Shown here one piece after another: positions 22,388 through 29,807 of a DNA stretch of 37,329 bases. Both the position numbers and the translations under genes were made by a program. The notes under the pieces are model-generated. The model had not been told where the DNA came from, made no database searches, and saw only the letters and a list, made by a program, of their open reading frames with translations. Each line of letters opens with the position of its first letter. Position 1 is the stretch's first letter. The DNA comes from CBIFVZ01 sp966185765 (GTDB lineage Bacteria; Pseudomonadota; Gammaproteobacteria; Enterobacterales; Enterobacteriaceae), in the NCBI GenBank assembly GCA_966185765.1, contig CBIFVZ010000033.1, forward strand, positions 1 to 37,329, written 5' to 3'.

Positions 22388-22416
22388 ACGGCGTGTTCCT
22401 GCAACACGCCGTTTTT
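22388..22416 (+). terminator. Rho-independent terminator of crp
   Basis: ACGGCGTGTT-CCTGC-AACACGCCGT followed by TTTTG: a perfect 10-bp stem, five-base loop and T-run, 10 bases past the crp stop. Confidence 0.93.
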
Positions 22417-22432
22417 GTTCTGCCTTGCTGCT

Positions 22433-24523
22433 ATGTGGCGCCGACTGATTTACCACCCGGAAGTGAATTACGCGCTGCGCCAGACGCTGGTGCTGTGCCT
22501 GCCGGTTGTAGTGGGTCTTGTTCTCGGAAACCTCAGACTTGGCCTTTTATTCTCGCTCGTTCCCGCCTGCTGTAACATTGCCGGTCTCGACACGCCCCAC
22601 AAACGTTTCTTCAAGCGCCTGATTGTTGGCGGCAGCCTGTTTGCCTTCAGTAGCCTCACGGTGCAGCTTTTACTGCAGGAGGCGATACCGCTGCCCGTCA
22701 TTTTGCTCTCAATGGCGTTACTGCTCGGCATCACGGCCGAAATCAGCGCCCTGCACGCCCGCCTGCTGCCCGCCTCGCTGATTGCCGCTATTTTTACCTT
22801 AAGCCTTGCAGGCAACATGCCCATCTGGATGCCCATCGCGCTCTACACGCTCGGCACCATCTGGTACGGGCTATTCAACTGGTTCTGGCTGTGGCTGTGG
22901 CGTGAACAGCCGCTGCGTGAAACGCTCAGTTTGCTCTATCGCGAGCTGGCAGACTACTGCAAAGCCAAATACAGCCTGCTGACCCAGCATATCGACCCGG
23001 AAACCGCGCTACCGCCGCTCCTGACTCGCCAGCAAAAAGTGGTCGATCTTATCGGCCAGTGCTATCAACAGCTGCACATGCTGTCTACCAGCAGCCATCA
23101 GAGTGACTACAAGCGCCTGCAACGCGTCTTTCAAATCGGGCTGGATTTGCAGGAACATATTTCCGTCAGCCTGAATCTGCCGGAAGAAGTACAAACGCTG
23201 GTAGAAGAAAGCCACGCCGAGGCGGTTATCCGCTGGAACGCGCTGACCGTCGCCTCGCGCCTGCGCACACTCTCTGACGACATTCTTTATCACCGCTACC
23301 CCAGTCGCTTCAGCATGGAGAAACCGCTATCGTCACTGGAAAAGATTGCTCACCAGCACCCGGACAACCCGGTTGGGCAGTTTTGCTACGATCACTTCAG
23401 CCGTATCGCCCGTGTGTTGCGCACCCAGCGTCCCTTATACGTGCGTGACCTGATGGCAGACCGCCAGCGCCGCCAGCCTCTGCTGCTGGCGCTGAAAAGT
23501 TATCTGTCGCTGAAATCGGCCGCGCTTCGCAACGCCGCTCGGCTGGGCGTGATGCTGGCCGGCGCCAGCGTGCTGGGTGGCGCGCTGCACCTGCCTAAAC
23601 CGTGGTGGATACTGATGACCATTATGTTCGTCACGCAAAATGGCTATGGGGCAACGCGGGTGCGCATTCTGCACCGGGCAGGCGGCACGCTTGCTGGCCT
23701 GCTGGTTGCCGCCGGTGCGCTGCATTTTCACATCGCGCAAGGTTTTACGCTGCTCGGGATGCTGATTATCACGCTGGTAAGCTACCTGATCATTCGTAAA
23801 AGCTACGGCTGGGCAACCATTGGTTTTACGGTAACGGCGGTGTACACGCTACAGCTGCTGTCGCTCAACGGTGAAGCGCTGATTATGCCGCGACTTATCG
23901 ACACCCTGCTCGGCTGCCTGATTGCCTTTGGTGGCATGGTATGGCTGTGGCCACAGTGGCAAAGTGGGCTGCTGCGCCAGAACGCCCACGACGCGCTGGA
24001 AAAGGACCAGAGCGCAATTCGCCTGATACTCGCTCCTGACCCGCAGCCAGGCCCGCTCGCCTGGGAGCGTATGCAGGTTAACCAGGCCCATAATGCACTG
24101 TATAACTCACTCAATCAGGCCATGCAGGAGCCAGGCTTTAACAGCCGCTACTTGTCAGATATGAAACTGTGGGTGACACACAGCCAGTACATTGTGGAGC
24201 ACATCAATGCAATGACTACGTTTGCGCGGGAACATAATATGCTGACGCCTGACCTGGCACAGCGCTGGCTTCAGGCCTGCGAAATTGCAATTCAGCGCTG
24301 CCAGCAGCGCCTGGAGTATGATACGCCAGGGGAATCTGGCGATATCAGTATTCTTGAAGCGCCCGACGCGCTGGTGAACGGCCCACACAGTCGCATCGAG
24401 CAGCATTTAAAACGTATTCTTGACCACCTCAGCGCCATGCACACCATTTCTTCCGTGGCCTGGCGCCAGCGTCCACATCACGGCATCTGGCTTAGCCGCC
24501 GCTTGCGGCGTGCCGACGATTAG
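22433..24523 (+). CDS. yhfK: YhfK, YccS/FUSC-type inner-membrane protein
   Basis: The 696 residues equal E. coli YhfK when started at MWRRLIYHPE (an ATG six codons earlier overlaps the crp terminator). It has two blocks of membrane helices (about 10-150 and 365-500), each followed by a soluble helical region, the layout of the YccS/FUSC aromatic-acid exporter-like family. Well-conserved stretches are LVPACCNIAGLDTPHKRFFKRL and LKSYLSLKSAALRNAARLGV. Function is unknown. Its stop overlaps the convergent argD stop by four bases, with no room for a terminator between. Confidence 0.93.
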   Translation: MWRRLIYHPEVNYALRQTLVLCLPVVVGLVLGNLRLGLLFSLVPACCNIAGLDTPHKRFFKRLIVGGSLFAFSSLTVQLLLQEAIPLPVILLSMALLLGITAEISALHARLLPASLIAAIFTLSLAGNMPIWMPIALYTLGTIWYGLFNWFWLWLWREQPLRETLSLLYRELADYCKAKYSLLTQHIDPETALPPLLTRQQKVVDLIGQCYQQLHMLSTSSHQSDYKRLQRVFQIGLDLQEHISVSLNLPEEVQTLVEESHAEAVIRWNALTVASRLRTLSDDILYHRYPSRFSMEKPLSSLEKIAHQHPDNPVGQFCYDHFSRIARVLRTQRPLYVRDLMADRQRRQPLLLALKSYLSLKSAALRNAARLGVMLAGASVLGGALHLPKPWWILMTIMFVTQNGYGATRVRILHRAGGTLAGLLVAAGALHFHIAQGFTLLGMLIITLVSYLIIRKSYGWATIGFTVTAVYTLQLLSLNGEALIMPRLIDTLLGCLIAFGGMVWLWPQWQSGLLRQNAHDALEKDQSAIRLILAPDPQPGPLAWERMQVNQAHNALYNSLNQAMQEPGFNSRYLSDMKLWVTHSQYIVEHINAMTTFAREHNMLTPDLAQRWLQACEIAIQRCQQRLEYDTPGESGDISILEAPDALVNGPHSRIEQHLKRILDHLSAMHTISSVAWRQRPHHGIWLSRRLRRADD

Positions 24524-25740
24524 CCCTTCACCACCTGCGCCACGGCATTTGCAAAGCGCGTCATGCCTTCGTCGATATCGGTGCTGTCCACCACCAGCGA
24601 GGGCGCAAAGCGCAGTACATCCGGTCCCGCATTCAGTACCATCACGCCAGCCTGCGCCGCAGCGTCGAGCAGGCAGCGCGCGCGCCCCTTATAATGCGGC
24701 TTCAGCTCAGCGCCAATCAGCAACCCCATACCGCGAATATCACTGAATACATCATACTGCTCGTCAATACGTTGAAGATGGGCCACAAACTGCTCACGCT
24801 TGCTGGCAACGCCGCTGAGCACGTCAGGCGTGCTGATGATATCGAACGCCGCTTCCGCCACTGCACAGGCCAGCGGATTACCGCCGTAGGTAGAGCCGTG
24901 GGAACCCGCGTGAAAGGCGCTTGCCACCTCACTGGTGGTCAGCATTGCGCTCACCGGGAAACCGCCGCCCAGCGCCTTCGCACTGGTGAGAATATCCGGC
25001 GTTACGCCATAGTGCATATACGCAAACAAATCGCCGGTGCGCCCCATGCCACACTGTACTTCATCAAACACCAGCAGCGCCTTATGCTGGTCACACAACG
25101 CACGTAGCCCCTGCAAAAATTCCGGCGTGGCCGCCGTCACGCCACCTTCACCCTGGATAGGTTCAACCACAACAGCACAGGTATGGTCATCCATCACGGC
25201 CTTTACCGCGTGCAGGTCGTTAAACGGCACATGGACGATATCGGCAGGCTTCGGTCCAAAACCATCGGAGTATTTCGGCTGACCGCCTACAGAGACCGTA
25301 AACAGCGAACGGCCGTGAAAAGCATTATGGAAGGCAATGATTTTGGTTTTATATGGACTGTGGCGCGTAACAGCATAGTGGCGCGCCAGTTTGAAGGCGG
25401 TTTCGTTGGCTTCCGTGCCGGAGTTCATAAATACCACGCGCTCGGCAAAGGTTGCGGCAGTGAGCTTGCGCCCCAGGCGCAACGCAGGTTCATTGGTAAA
25501 CACATTGCTGACATGCCACAGAGTTTCACCCTGCGTTCTCAGCGCATCAACCAGCGCCGGATGGCAGTGACCCAGCGCTGTCACCGCAATCCCCCCCGCA
25601 AAATCAACGTACTCCTTGCCCTGCTGATCCCAGACTCGGCTCCCTTTTCCCTTTACCGGAATAAACTGTGCCGGTGCATAAATCGGCACAATAACGTCGT
25701 CAAAAGTAGCGCGAGTGACTGCGGAGTGTTCAGTTGCCAT
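24520..25740 (-). CDS. argD: Acetylornithine/succinyldiaminopimelate aminotransferase
   Basis: ArgD is a PLP enzyme that serves in arginine and lysine synthesis. Started at MATEHSAVTRATFDD it has 406 residues, the E. coli length. The PLP lysine is in LTSAKALGGGFP near residue 255; other motifs are NSGTEANETAFKLAR near 105, NAFHGRSLFTVSVGG near 140 and VFDEVQCGMGRTG near 223. Two ARG boxes upstream indicate ArgR repression. It lies downstream of pabA in the fic-pabA-argD order. Confidence 0.97.
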   Translation of the reverse strand: MATEHSAVTRATFDDVIVPIYAPAQFIPVKGKGSRVWDQQGKEYVDFAGGIAVTALGHCHPALVDALRTQGETLWHVSNVFTNEPALRLGRKLTAATFAERVVFMNSGTEANETAFKLARHYAVTRHSPYKTKIIAFHNAFHGRSLFTVSVGGQPKYSDGFGPKPADIVHVPFNDLHAVKAVMDDHTCAVVVEPIQGEGGVTAATPEFLQGLRALCDQHKALLVFDEVQCGMGRTGDLFAYMHYGVTPDILTSAKALGGGFPVSAMLTTSEVASAFHAGSHGSTYGGNPLACAVAEAAFDIISTPDVLSGVASKREQFVAHLQRIDEQYDVFSDIRGMGLLIGAELKPHYKGRARCLLDAAAQAGVMVLNAGPDVLRFAPSLVVDSTDIDEGMTRFANAVAQVVKG

Positions 25741-25774
25741 TGATAGCCCATCCATTTTTTACGCAAACGCATGA

Positions 25775-25809
25775 TGAAAATATAATCAATAAATATGCAT
25801 AAAAAATCA
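25775..25809. promoter_or_regulatory. Paired ARG boxes (ArgR operator) of argD
   Basis: TGAAAATATAATCA (25775-25788) and TGCATAAAAAATCA (25796-25809) each resemble the 14-base core TGAATwwwwATTCA. Their offset is 21 bases, which equals two 18-base ARG boxes separated by three bases, the standard ArgR hexamer arrangement. Confidence 0.8.
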
Positions 25810-25828
25810 CAAACAGGCAATGAAAAAA

Positions 25829-26392
25829 TCAACAGGACAGGAAGTTTTCTAACAATTGATGACCCTGCTCACTGAGAATACTTTCCGGGTGAAACTGCAC
25901 CCCCTCAAGCGCCCACCGGCGGTGGCGCAGGCCCATGATTTCACCTTCTGCACTCCAGGCTGTCACTTCAAACTCAGCAGGCAGCGTTGCCGGGTCCACC
26001 AGCAGTGAATGGTAGCGCGTGACCGTGAGCGGATTATTCAAGCCGCGAAACACCCCCTGCCCGTTGTGCTCAATGGCCGAGGTTTTACCGTGCATCACCT
26101 TGCTGGCACGCACCACTTTTGCACCAAACGCCTGAGCGATGGCCTGGTGGCCAAGACACACGCCAAGCAGCGGCAAGCGCCCCGCATAGTGACGGATAAC
26201 CTCCAGCGAAATACCCGCGTCGTCTGGCGTACACGGGCCGGGAGAGATAACGATATGTTGTGGTGCCAGCACGTCGATATCCGCCAGCGTCAGCGCATCA
26301 TTACGCTGAACCTGCACCTGCGCACCCAGCTCACAAAAATATTGATAGAGGTTCCAGGTAAATGAATCGTAATTATCGATAAGTAACAGCAT
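25829..26392 (-). CDS. pabA: Aminodeoxychorismate synthase glutamine amidotransferase PabA
   Basis: PabA supplies ammonia to PabB for 4-amino-4-deoxychorismate, the p-aminobenzoate branch of folate synthesis. The start MLLLIDNYDSF (GGAG five bases upstream) gives 187 residues, as in E. coli. The class I amidotransferase triad is visible: Cys79 in LLGVCLGHQAIA, and His and Glu in GVQFHPESIL near residues 168-170. The oxyanion loop is ISPGPCTPDDAG. It lies between fic and argD on the minus strand, 39 bases from fic. Confidence 0.97.
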   Translation of the reverse strand: MLLLIDNYDSFTWNLYQYFCELGAQVQVQRNDALTLADIDVLAPQHIVISPGPCTPDDAGISLEVIRHYAGRLPLLGVCLGHQAIAQAFGAKVVRASKVMHGKTSAIEHNGQGVFRGLNNPLTVTRYHSLLVDPATLPAEFEVTAWSAEGEIMGLRHRRWALEGVQFHPESILSEQGHQLLENFLSC

Positions 26393-26431
26393 GGCGGCTC
26401 CGGGCAAACAAACTGCGTCAGTTTACGCGTT

Positions 26432-27025
26432 TTACGCCGCCGGTTTTACCACTTCGCGAAAAATTGCCACCAGCGGTGCCAGTTCACCCATTGCGCCCGC
26501 CTGATTTGCCTCCCGCCAGGGTCCTCGTTGAACCTCGTGCCAGTCCAGGCAGTATCCGGCATGCAGCGCCAGTTGCTCAAAGAAGATGCGCTGGGCGCGA
26601 CCATTGCCATAGCGGAACGGATGTAACACGTTAATCTCACAATAATAATGCGCCAGGCGTGTGACAAACGCTTCATTATCAAGGTCCGTGAGCCACGCCT
26701 CATCCTCCAGCGCCTGCATCAGCGCATTGCCCTCTTTTTCGATGTAATCGAAATGGCAAAAACGCGTGTCATCCTGATAAATATCTACCGCGCGGATTTC
26801 TCCCGCCCAGTCAAACAGGTCCTGAAAGAGATGATAATGAATGGCACACAGGTGAGGTAATCCAGGCTGTTCAGGTCCCAGCGCCAGCGTTGCCGCACGC
26901 AGCGCGGTTAATTCCTTTTCGGCCTGCAACAGTGGCTGGCTTTCATGGATATCGAGCCGGTTGCGCAGCACCTCAAGACCAGGCCAGAAGTACGGGTCAT
27001 GCTCGTCACCAAATTTATTACTCAT
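26432..27025 (-). CDS. fic: Fic-domain protein (FicT-type AMP transferase)
   Basis: A 197-residue Fic protein. Fic enzymes usually move AMP from ATP to a target hydroxyl; the related EcFicT is held inactive by YhfG. The motif at residues 135-146 is HPFRYGNGRAQR. The family pattern is HxFx(D/E)GNGRxxR, so the anion-hole GNGR is intact but the acidic Mg-binding position is Tyr139. E. coli K-12 Fic, as I recall, has HPFRVGSGLAQR. The flap region (VDIYQDDTRFCHF, 80-92) is present. The start overlaps yhfG by eight bases, coupling toxin-like enzyme and inhibitor. Activity is uncertain. Confidence 0.93.
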   Translation of the reverse strand: MSNKFGDEHDPYFWPGLEVLRNRLDIHESQPLLQAEKELTALRAATLALGPEQPGLPHLCAIHYHLFQDLFDWAGEIRAVDIYQDDTRFCHFDYIEKEGNALMQALEDEAWLTDLDNEAFVTRLAHYYCEINVLHPFRYGNGRAQRIFFEQLALHAGYCLDWHEVQRGPWREANQAGAMGELAPLVAIFREVVKPAA

Positions 27026-27185
27026 AGCGCGCCCTTAGCGCGGCCACACGCGCCTCAACCTCGTCCTGGCTGAGTTCAATAAGTGGCACACTCAAACCTT
27101 CCAGCGCACTACTGGCCTGGAAATTACGGCTACGCTGCCGCTCCCAGAGCCGCGTCTTTTGTTTATCGGTGAGTTTTTTGCTCAT
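27018..27185 (-). CDS. yhfG: YhfG, inhibitory partner of Fic (FicA-type antitoxin)
   Basis: Fifty-five residues, the E. coli YhfG length, starting MSKKLTDKQK (an open ATG seven codons upstream is not needed). It contains SSALEG at residues 25-30, which fits the Fic inhibitory helix motif (S/T)xxxE(G/N); the glutamate (E29) would block productive ATP binding in Fic. It is encoded directly upstream of fic with an eight-base overlap, as expected for a class I Fic inhibitor. Confidence 0.92.
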   Translation of the reverse strand: MSKKLTDKQKTRLWERQRSRNFQASSALEGLSVPLIELSQDEVEARVAALRARYE

Positions 27186-27288
27186 GGCGGCCTCCACACA
27201 GCACAATGTTGCTCAAAGTATAAGCAGCAATGGCGAATCGTGCCGAAGCAAAGGGAGCTGGCGCGGGCAGGACGCCCGCGCAGGACTA

Positions 27289-27861
27289 TCAGGGAAGCAC
27301 TTTAGCAGAGAGAATAACTATCGGTTTTGAAGGTACGTTCTGGTACGGTCCGACATCATGGGTCGGCACCTGTGCAATCTTATCGGCCACATCCATACCT
27401 TTCACGACTTTCCCAAACACCGCGTAACCAAAGTCACGCTGGCCATGATCCAGAAACGCGTTATCCGCCACATTCAGGAAAAACTGGCTGGTCGCGCTGT
27501 CTTTATCCGCAGTGCGCGCCATAGAGATCGTGCCACGGGTATTACGCAGACCATTATCGGCCTCATTTTTGATCGGCGGATTGGTCGGCTTTTGCTGCAT
27601 CTGTTCGTTAAAGCCACCGCCCTGCACCATAAAACCCGGGATTACACGGTGAAAAATGGTGTTGTTATAAAAACCACTGTTCACATAATCCACAAAATTT
27701 TTCACTGAAACCGGCGCTTTCTGGTTATCAAGCTCCAGTTCAATATTGCCCGCCGACGTGGTCAGCAAAACGCGGGGATCCCCCTTTGCCGCCAGAGCAG
27801 CAGGTGAGAGCGCGACAAGAGCAAACACGGCAGCAACAGCCGCCAGAGACGATTTCAGCAT
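27289..27861 (-). CDS. ppiA: Periplasmic peptidyl-prolyl cis-trans isomerase A
   Basis: PpiA is the periplasmic cyclophilin that speeds proline isomerisation in exported proteins. Started at MLKSSLAAVAAVFA (AAGGA nearby), it has 190 residues as in E. coli. Residues 1-24 are a Sec signal peptide ending SPAALA before AKGDPRVLL. Cyclophilin active-site stretches are FHRVIPGFMVQGG near residue 71 and the SQFFLNVADN region near 124. It is divergent from tsgA across a 415-base gap. Confidence 0.97.
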   Translation of the reverse strand: MLKSSLAAVAAVFALVALSPAALAAKGDPRVLLTTSAGNIELELDNQKAPVSVKNFVDYVNSGFYNNTIFHRVIPGFMVQGGGFNEQMQQKPTNPPIKNEADNGLRNTRGTISMARTADKDSATSQFFLNVADNAFLDHGQRDFGYAVFGKVVKGMDVADKIAQVPTHDVGPYQNVPSKPIVILSAKVLP

Positions 27862-28276
27862 GTACAATTTCCTTAAACGATACCGAGCGAATCGATTGAT
27901 TCTAAAGAGCACACTGCCAGCGCGCCACCCATTTACCTTTATTTACGCAAAATTAACGGGTTATTCCCTTCGCTTCACAAAGCCTTTCAGATAAACACCC
28001 AACCTTTGTCACAAATATTTTTCAATTTACTGCAATCCATTACGAAAACGTTTAAATAGATCACATAAATCACTAAGATTAGCGCCCAAAACGCGCGTTC
28101 GGCGCGTTAAACACTTTAGTAGCCTGAATGTTTCAGGCATTTAAAAAGCAAAAAACGCGTGGGTTTACACAGCGTTAGTACCCATTTGCAGCATCAATGG
28201 CGCACAAGGATAAGCCCGCAACGTATGCGGCCAGCGTGGCTGCAATTAACACCGACAGGTTACTCACAGGCTCCTT
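27862..28276. other. 415-base divergent spacer ppiA/tsgA
   Basis: No gene is visible in this AT-rich spacer. It should hold the ppiA promoters (several, CRP-influenced, in E. coli) and the tsgA promoter. I see TCACA half-sites near 28015 and 28058 but no full CRP dyad. Two compact hairpins lie close together: AACGCGC-GTTCG-GCGCGTT at 28090-28108 and GCCTGAA-TGT-TTCAGGC at 28122-28138. A small open frame reading into tsgA in another frame is not supported. Confidence 0.5.
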
Positions 28277-29467
28277 ATGACAAACAGCAATCGTATCAGG
28301 CTCACCTGGCTAAGCTTCTTTTCCTACGCACTGACCGGGGCGCTGGTGATCGTCACCGGTATGGTGATGGGCAATATCGCCGACTATTTTGGCCTGCCTG
28401 TTTCCAGCATGAGCAACACCTTTACCTTTCTCAATGCGGGTATCCTCATTTCTATCTTCCTGAATGCCTGGCTGATGGAGATTGTGCCGCTAAAAACCCA
28501 GCTGCGCTTTGGTTTTGTGCTCATGGTGCTGGCACTGGCAGGTCTCATGCTCAGCCACAGCCTGGCGCTGTTCTCTGCCGCCATGTTTGTGCTTGGTGTG
28601 GTCAGCGGTATCACTATGTCTATCGGCACCTTCCTTATCACCCATCTGTATGAAGGACGCCAGCGAGGTTCACGGCTGCTGTTTACCGACTCGTTCTTCA
28701 GCATGGCTGGCATGATTTTTCCGATGGTGGCCGCGTTTCTCCTGGCGCGTAGCATTGAGTGGTACTGGGTGTATGTGTGCATAGGACTCGTGTACCTGGC
28801 AATCTTTATGCTGACCTTTGGCTGCCAGTTCCCGGTACTCGGCTATCGCGCACAGCCGCAAAACACCCCGCCGCCAGCGAAAGAAAAATGGGGCTTCGGC
28901 GTATTTTTCCTGTGCATCGCCGCACTGTGCTATATCCTCGGCCAGCTCGGCTTTATAGCCTGGGTGCCGGAATATGCTAAAGGCCTCGGTATGAACGTCA
29001 CACAGCAGGGCCAGCTGGTGAGCAATTTCTGGATGTCGTACATGGTCGGCATGTGGGCATTCAGCGTCATTCTGCGCTTCTTCGATTTGCAACGCATTCT
29101 GACCGCGCTTGCAGGACTGGCGGCAGTCCTGATGTACTGCTTTAACACTGGCACAGCGGCGCACATGCCGTGGTTCATTCTGGCGCTCGGCTTCTTCTCC
29201 AGCGCCATCTATACCACCATCATCACGCTCGGCTCCCAGCAAACCCGCGTCGCCTCACCGAAGCTGGTTAACGTCGTACTGACCTGCGGCACCATAGGTA
29301 CCATGCTGACCTTCGTTGTGACCGGCCCGATTGTTGCCCACAGCGGCCCACAGGCGGCACTGTTTACCGCCAACGGGTTATATGCGGTGGTATTTGTAAT
29401 GTGCCTGTTGCTGGGGTTTGTCACTAAACATCGCCAGCACACCACAGAGACCGGTGTGCACGGCTAA
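28277..29467 (+). CDS. tsgA: TsgA, major facilitator superfamily transporter
   Basis: A 396-residue MFS membrane protein with about 12 hydrophobic segments and no signal peptide, matching TsgA (393 residues in E. coli). The name comes from a Salmonella gene induced by growth with tellurite or related stress; the substrate is unknown. The segment VVSGITMSIGTFLITHLYEGRQRGSRLL and FTDSFFSMAGMIFP follow the family. It lies directly before nirBDC-cysG, as in E. coli, but is separated from nirB by a strong terminator. Confidence 0.93.
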   Translation: MTNSNRIRLTWLSFFSYALTGALVIVTGMVMGNIADYFGLPVSSMSNTFTFLNAGILISIFLNAWLMEIVPLKTQLRFGFVLMVLALAGLMLSHSLALFSAAMFVLGVVSGITMSIGTFLITHLYEGRQRGSRLLFTDSFFSMAGMIFPMVAAFLLARSIEWYWVYVCIGLVYLAIFMLTFGCQFPVLGYRAQPQNTPPPAKEKWGFGVFFLCIAALCYILGQLGFIAWVPEYAKGLGMNVTQQGQLVSNFWMSYMVGMWAFSVILRFFDLQRILTALAGLAAVLMYCFNTGTAAHMPWFILALGFFSSAIYTTIITLGSQQTRVASPKLVNVVLTCGTIGTMLTFVVTGPIVAHSGPQAALFTANGLYAVVFVMCLLLGFVTKHRQHTTETGVHG

Positions 29468-29546
29468 AAGACCACGGTATCTGACGACAAAGCGATATTT
29501 CCGCTTTCTCGATTAAGCCGCAGGTAATATCAGCCCTTTATAGATA

Positions 29547-29584
29547 AAAACGCCCCTGAATCCACATGGATTCAGGGGCGTTTT
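29547..29584. terminator. Strong terminator after tsgA
   Basis: A near-perfect 17-bp stem (AAAACGCCCCTGAATCC and its complement) with loop ACAT, ending in TTTT on the plus strand and with A's on the other side. It can work in both directions and insulates nirB from tsgA read-through. Confidence 0.93.
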
Positions 29585-29706
29585 GCTGTTTTTATCCTTA
29601 ACAGCCAAACCGTTATCTTTTCATGGTCATTTTTTCTTCATTTTCGCCATTTTTGTAAATACAAGAATTATCCGGCACTTAGATAAAGTTCGACAAATCA
29701 ACAATA

Positions 29707-29722
29707 TAACACTTAAGAGGTA
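29707..29722. promoter_or_regulatory. NarL/NarP 7-2-7 site of nirB
   Basis: TAACACT-TA-AGAGGTA: the right heptamer fits the NarL consensus fully (complement TACCTCT) and the left fits 5 of 7. Its centre (29714.5) lies exactly at -69.5 from the start inferred from the FNR site, the position known for E. coli nirB. Confidence 0.7.
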
Positions 29723-29735
29723 TACAAAGGTGCAA

Positions 29736-29749
29736 TTGATCCACATCAA
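29736..29749. promoter_or_regulatory. FNR site of the nirB promoter
   Basis: TTGATCCACATCAA is a perfect match to TTGATnnnnATCAA. If centred at -41.5 the transcript starts near 29784, with TAAGGT (29771-29776) as -10. The sequence from GCTGAATCG to the nirB ATG is as I remember it in E. coli, supporting anaerobic FNR activation. Confidence 0.92.
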
Positions 29750-29807
29750 TAATCACCCTTGCTGAATCGTTAAGGTAGGCGGTAATAGAAAAGAAATCGA
29801 GGCAAAA

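Noticed and set aside
28159..28653. 164-residue plus-strand open frame overlapping tsgA
   Set aside because: It reads mostly through tsgA in another frame, has no recognisable domain, and TsgA itself is complete.
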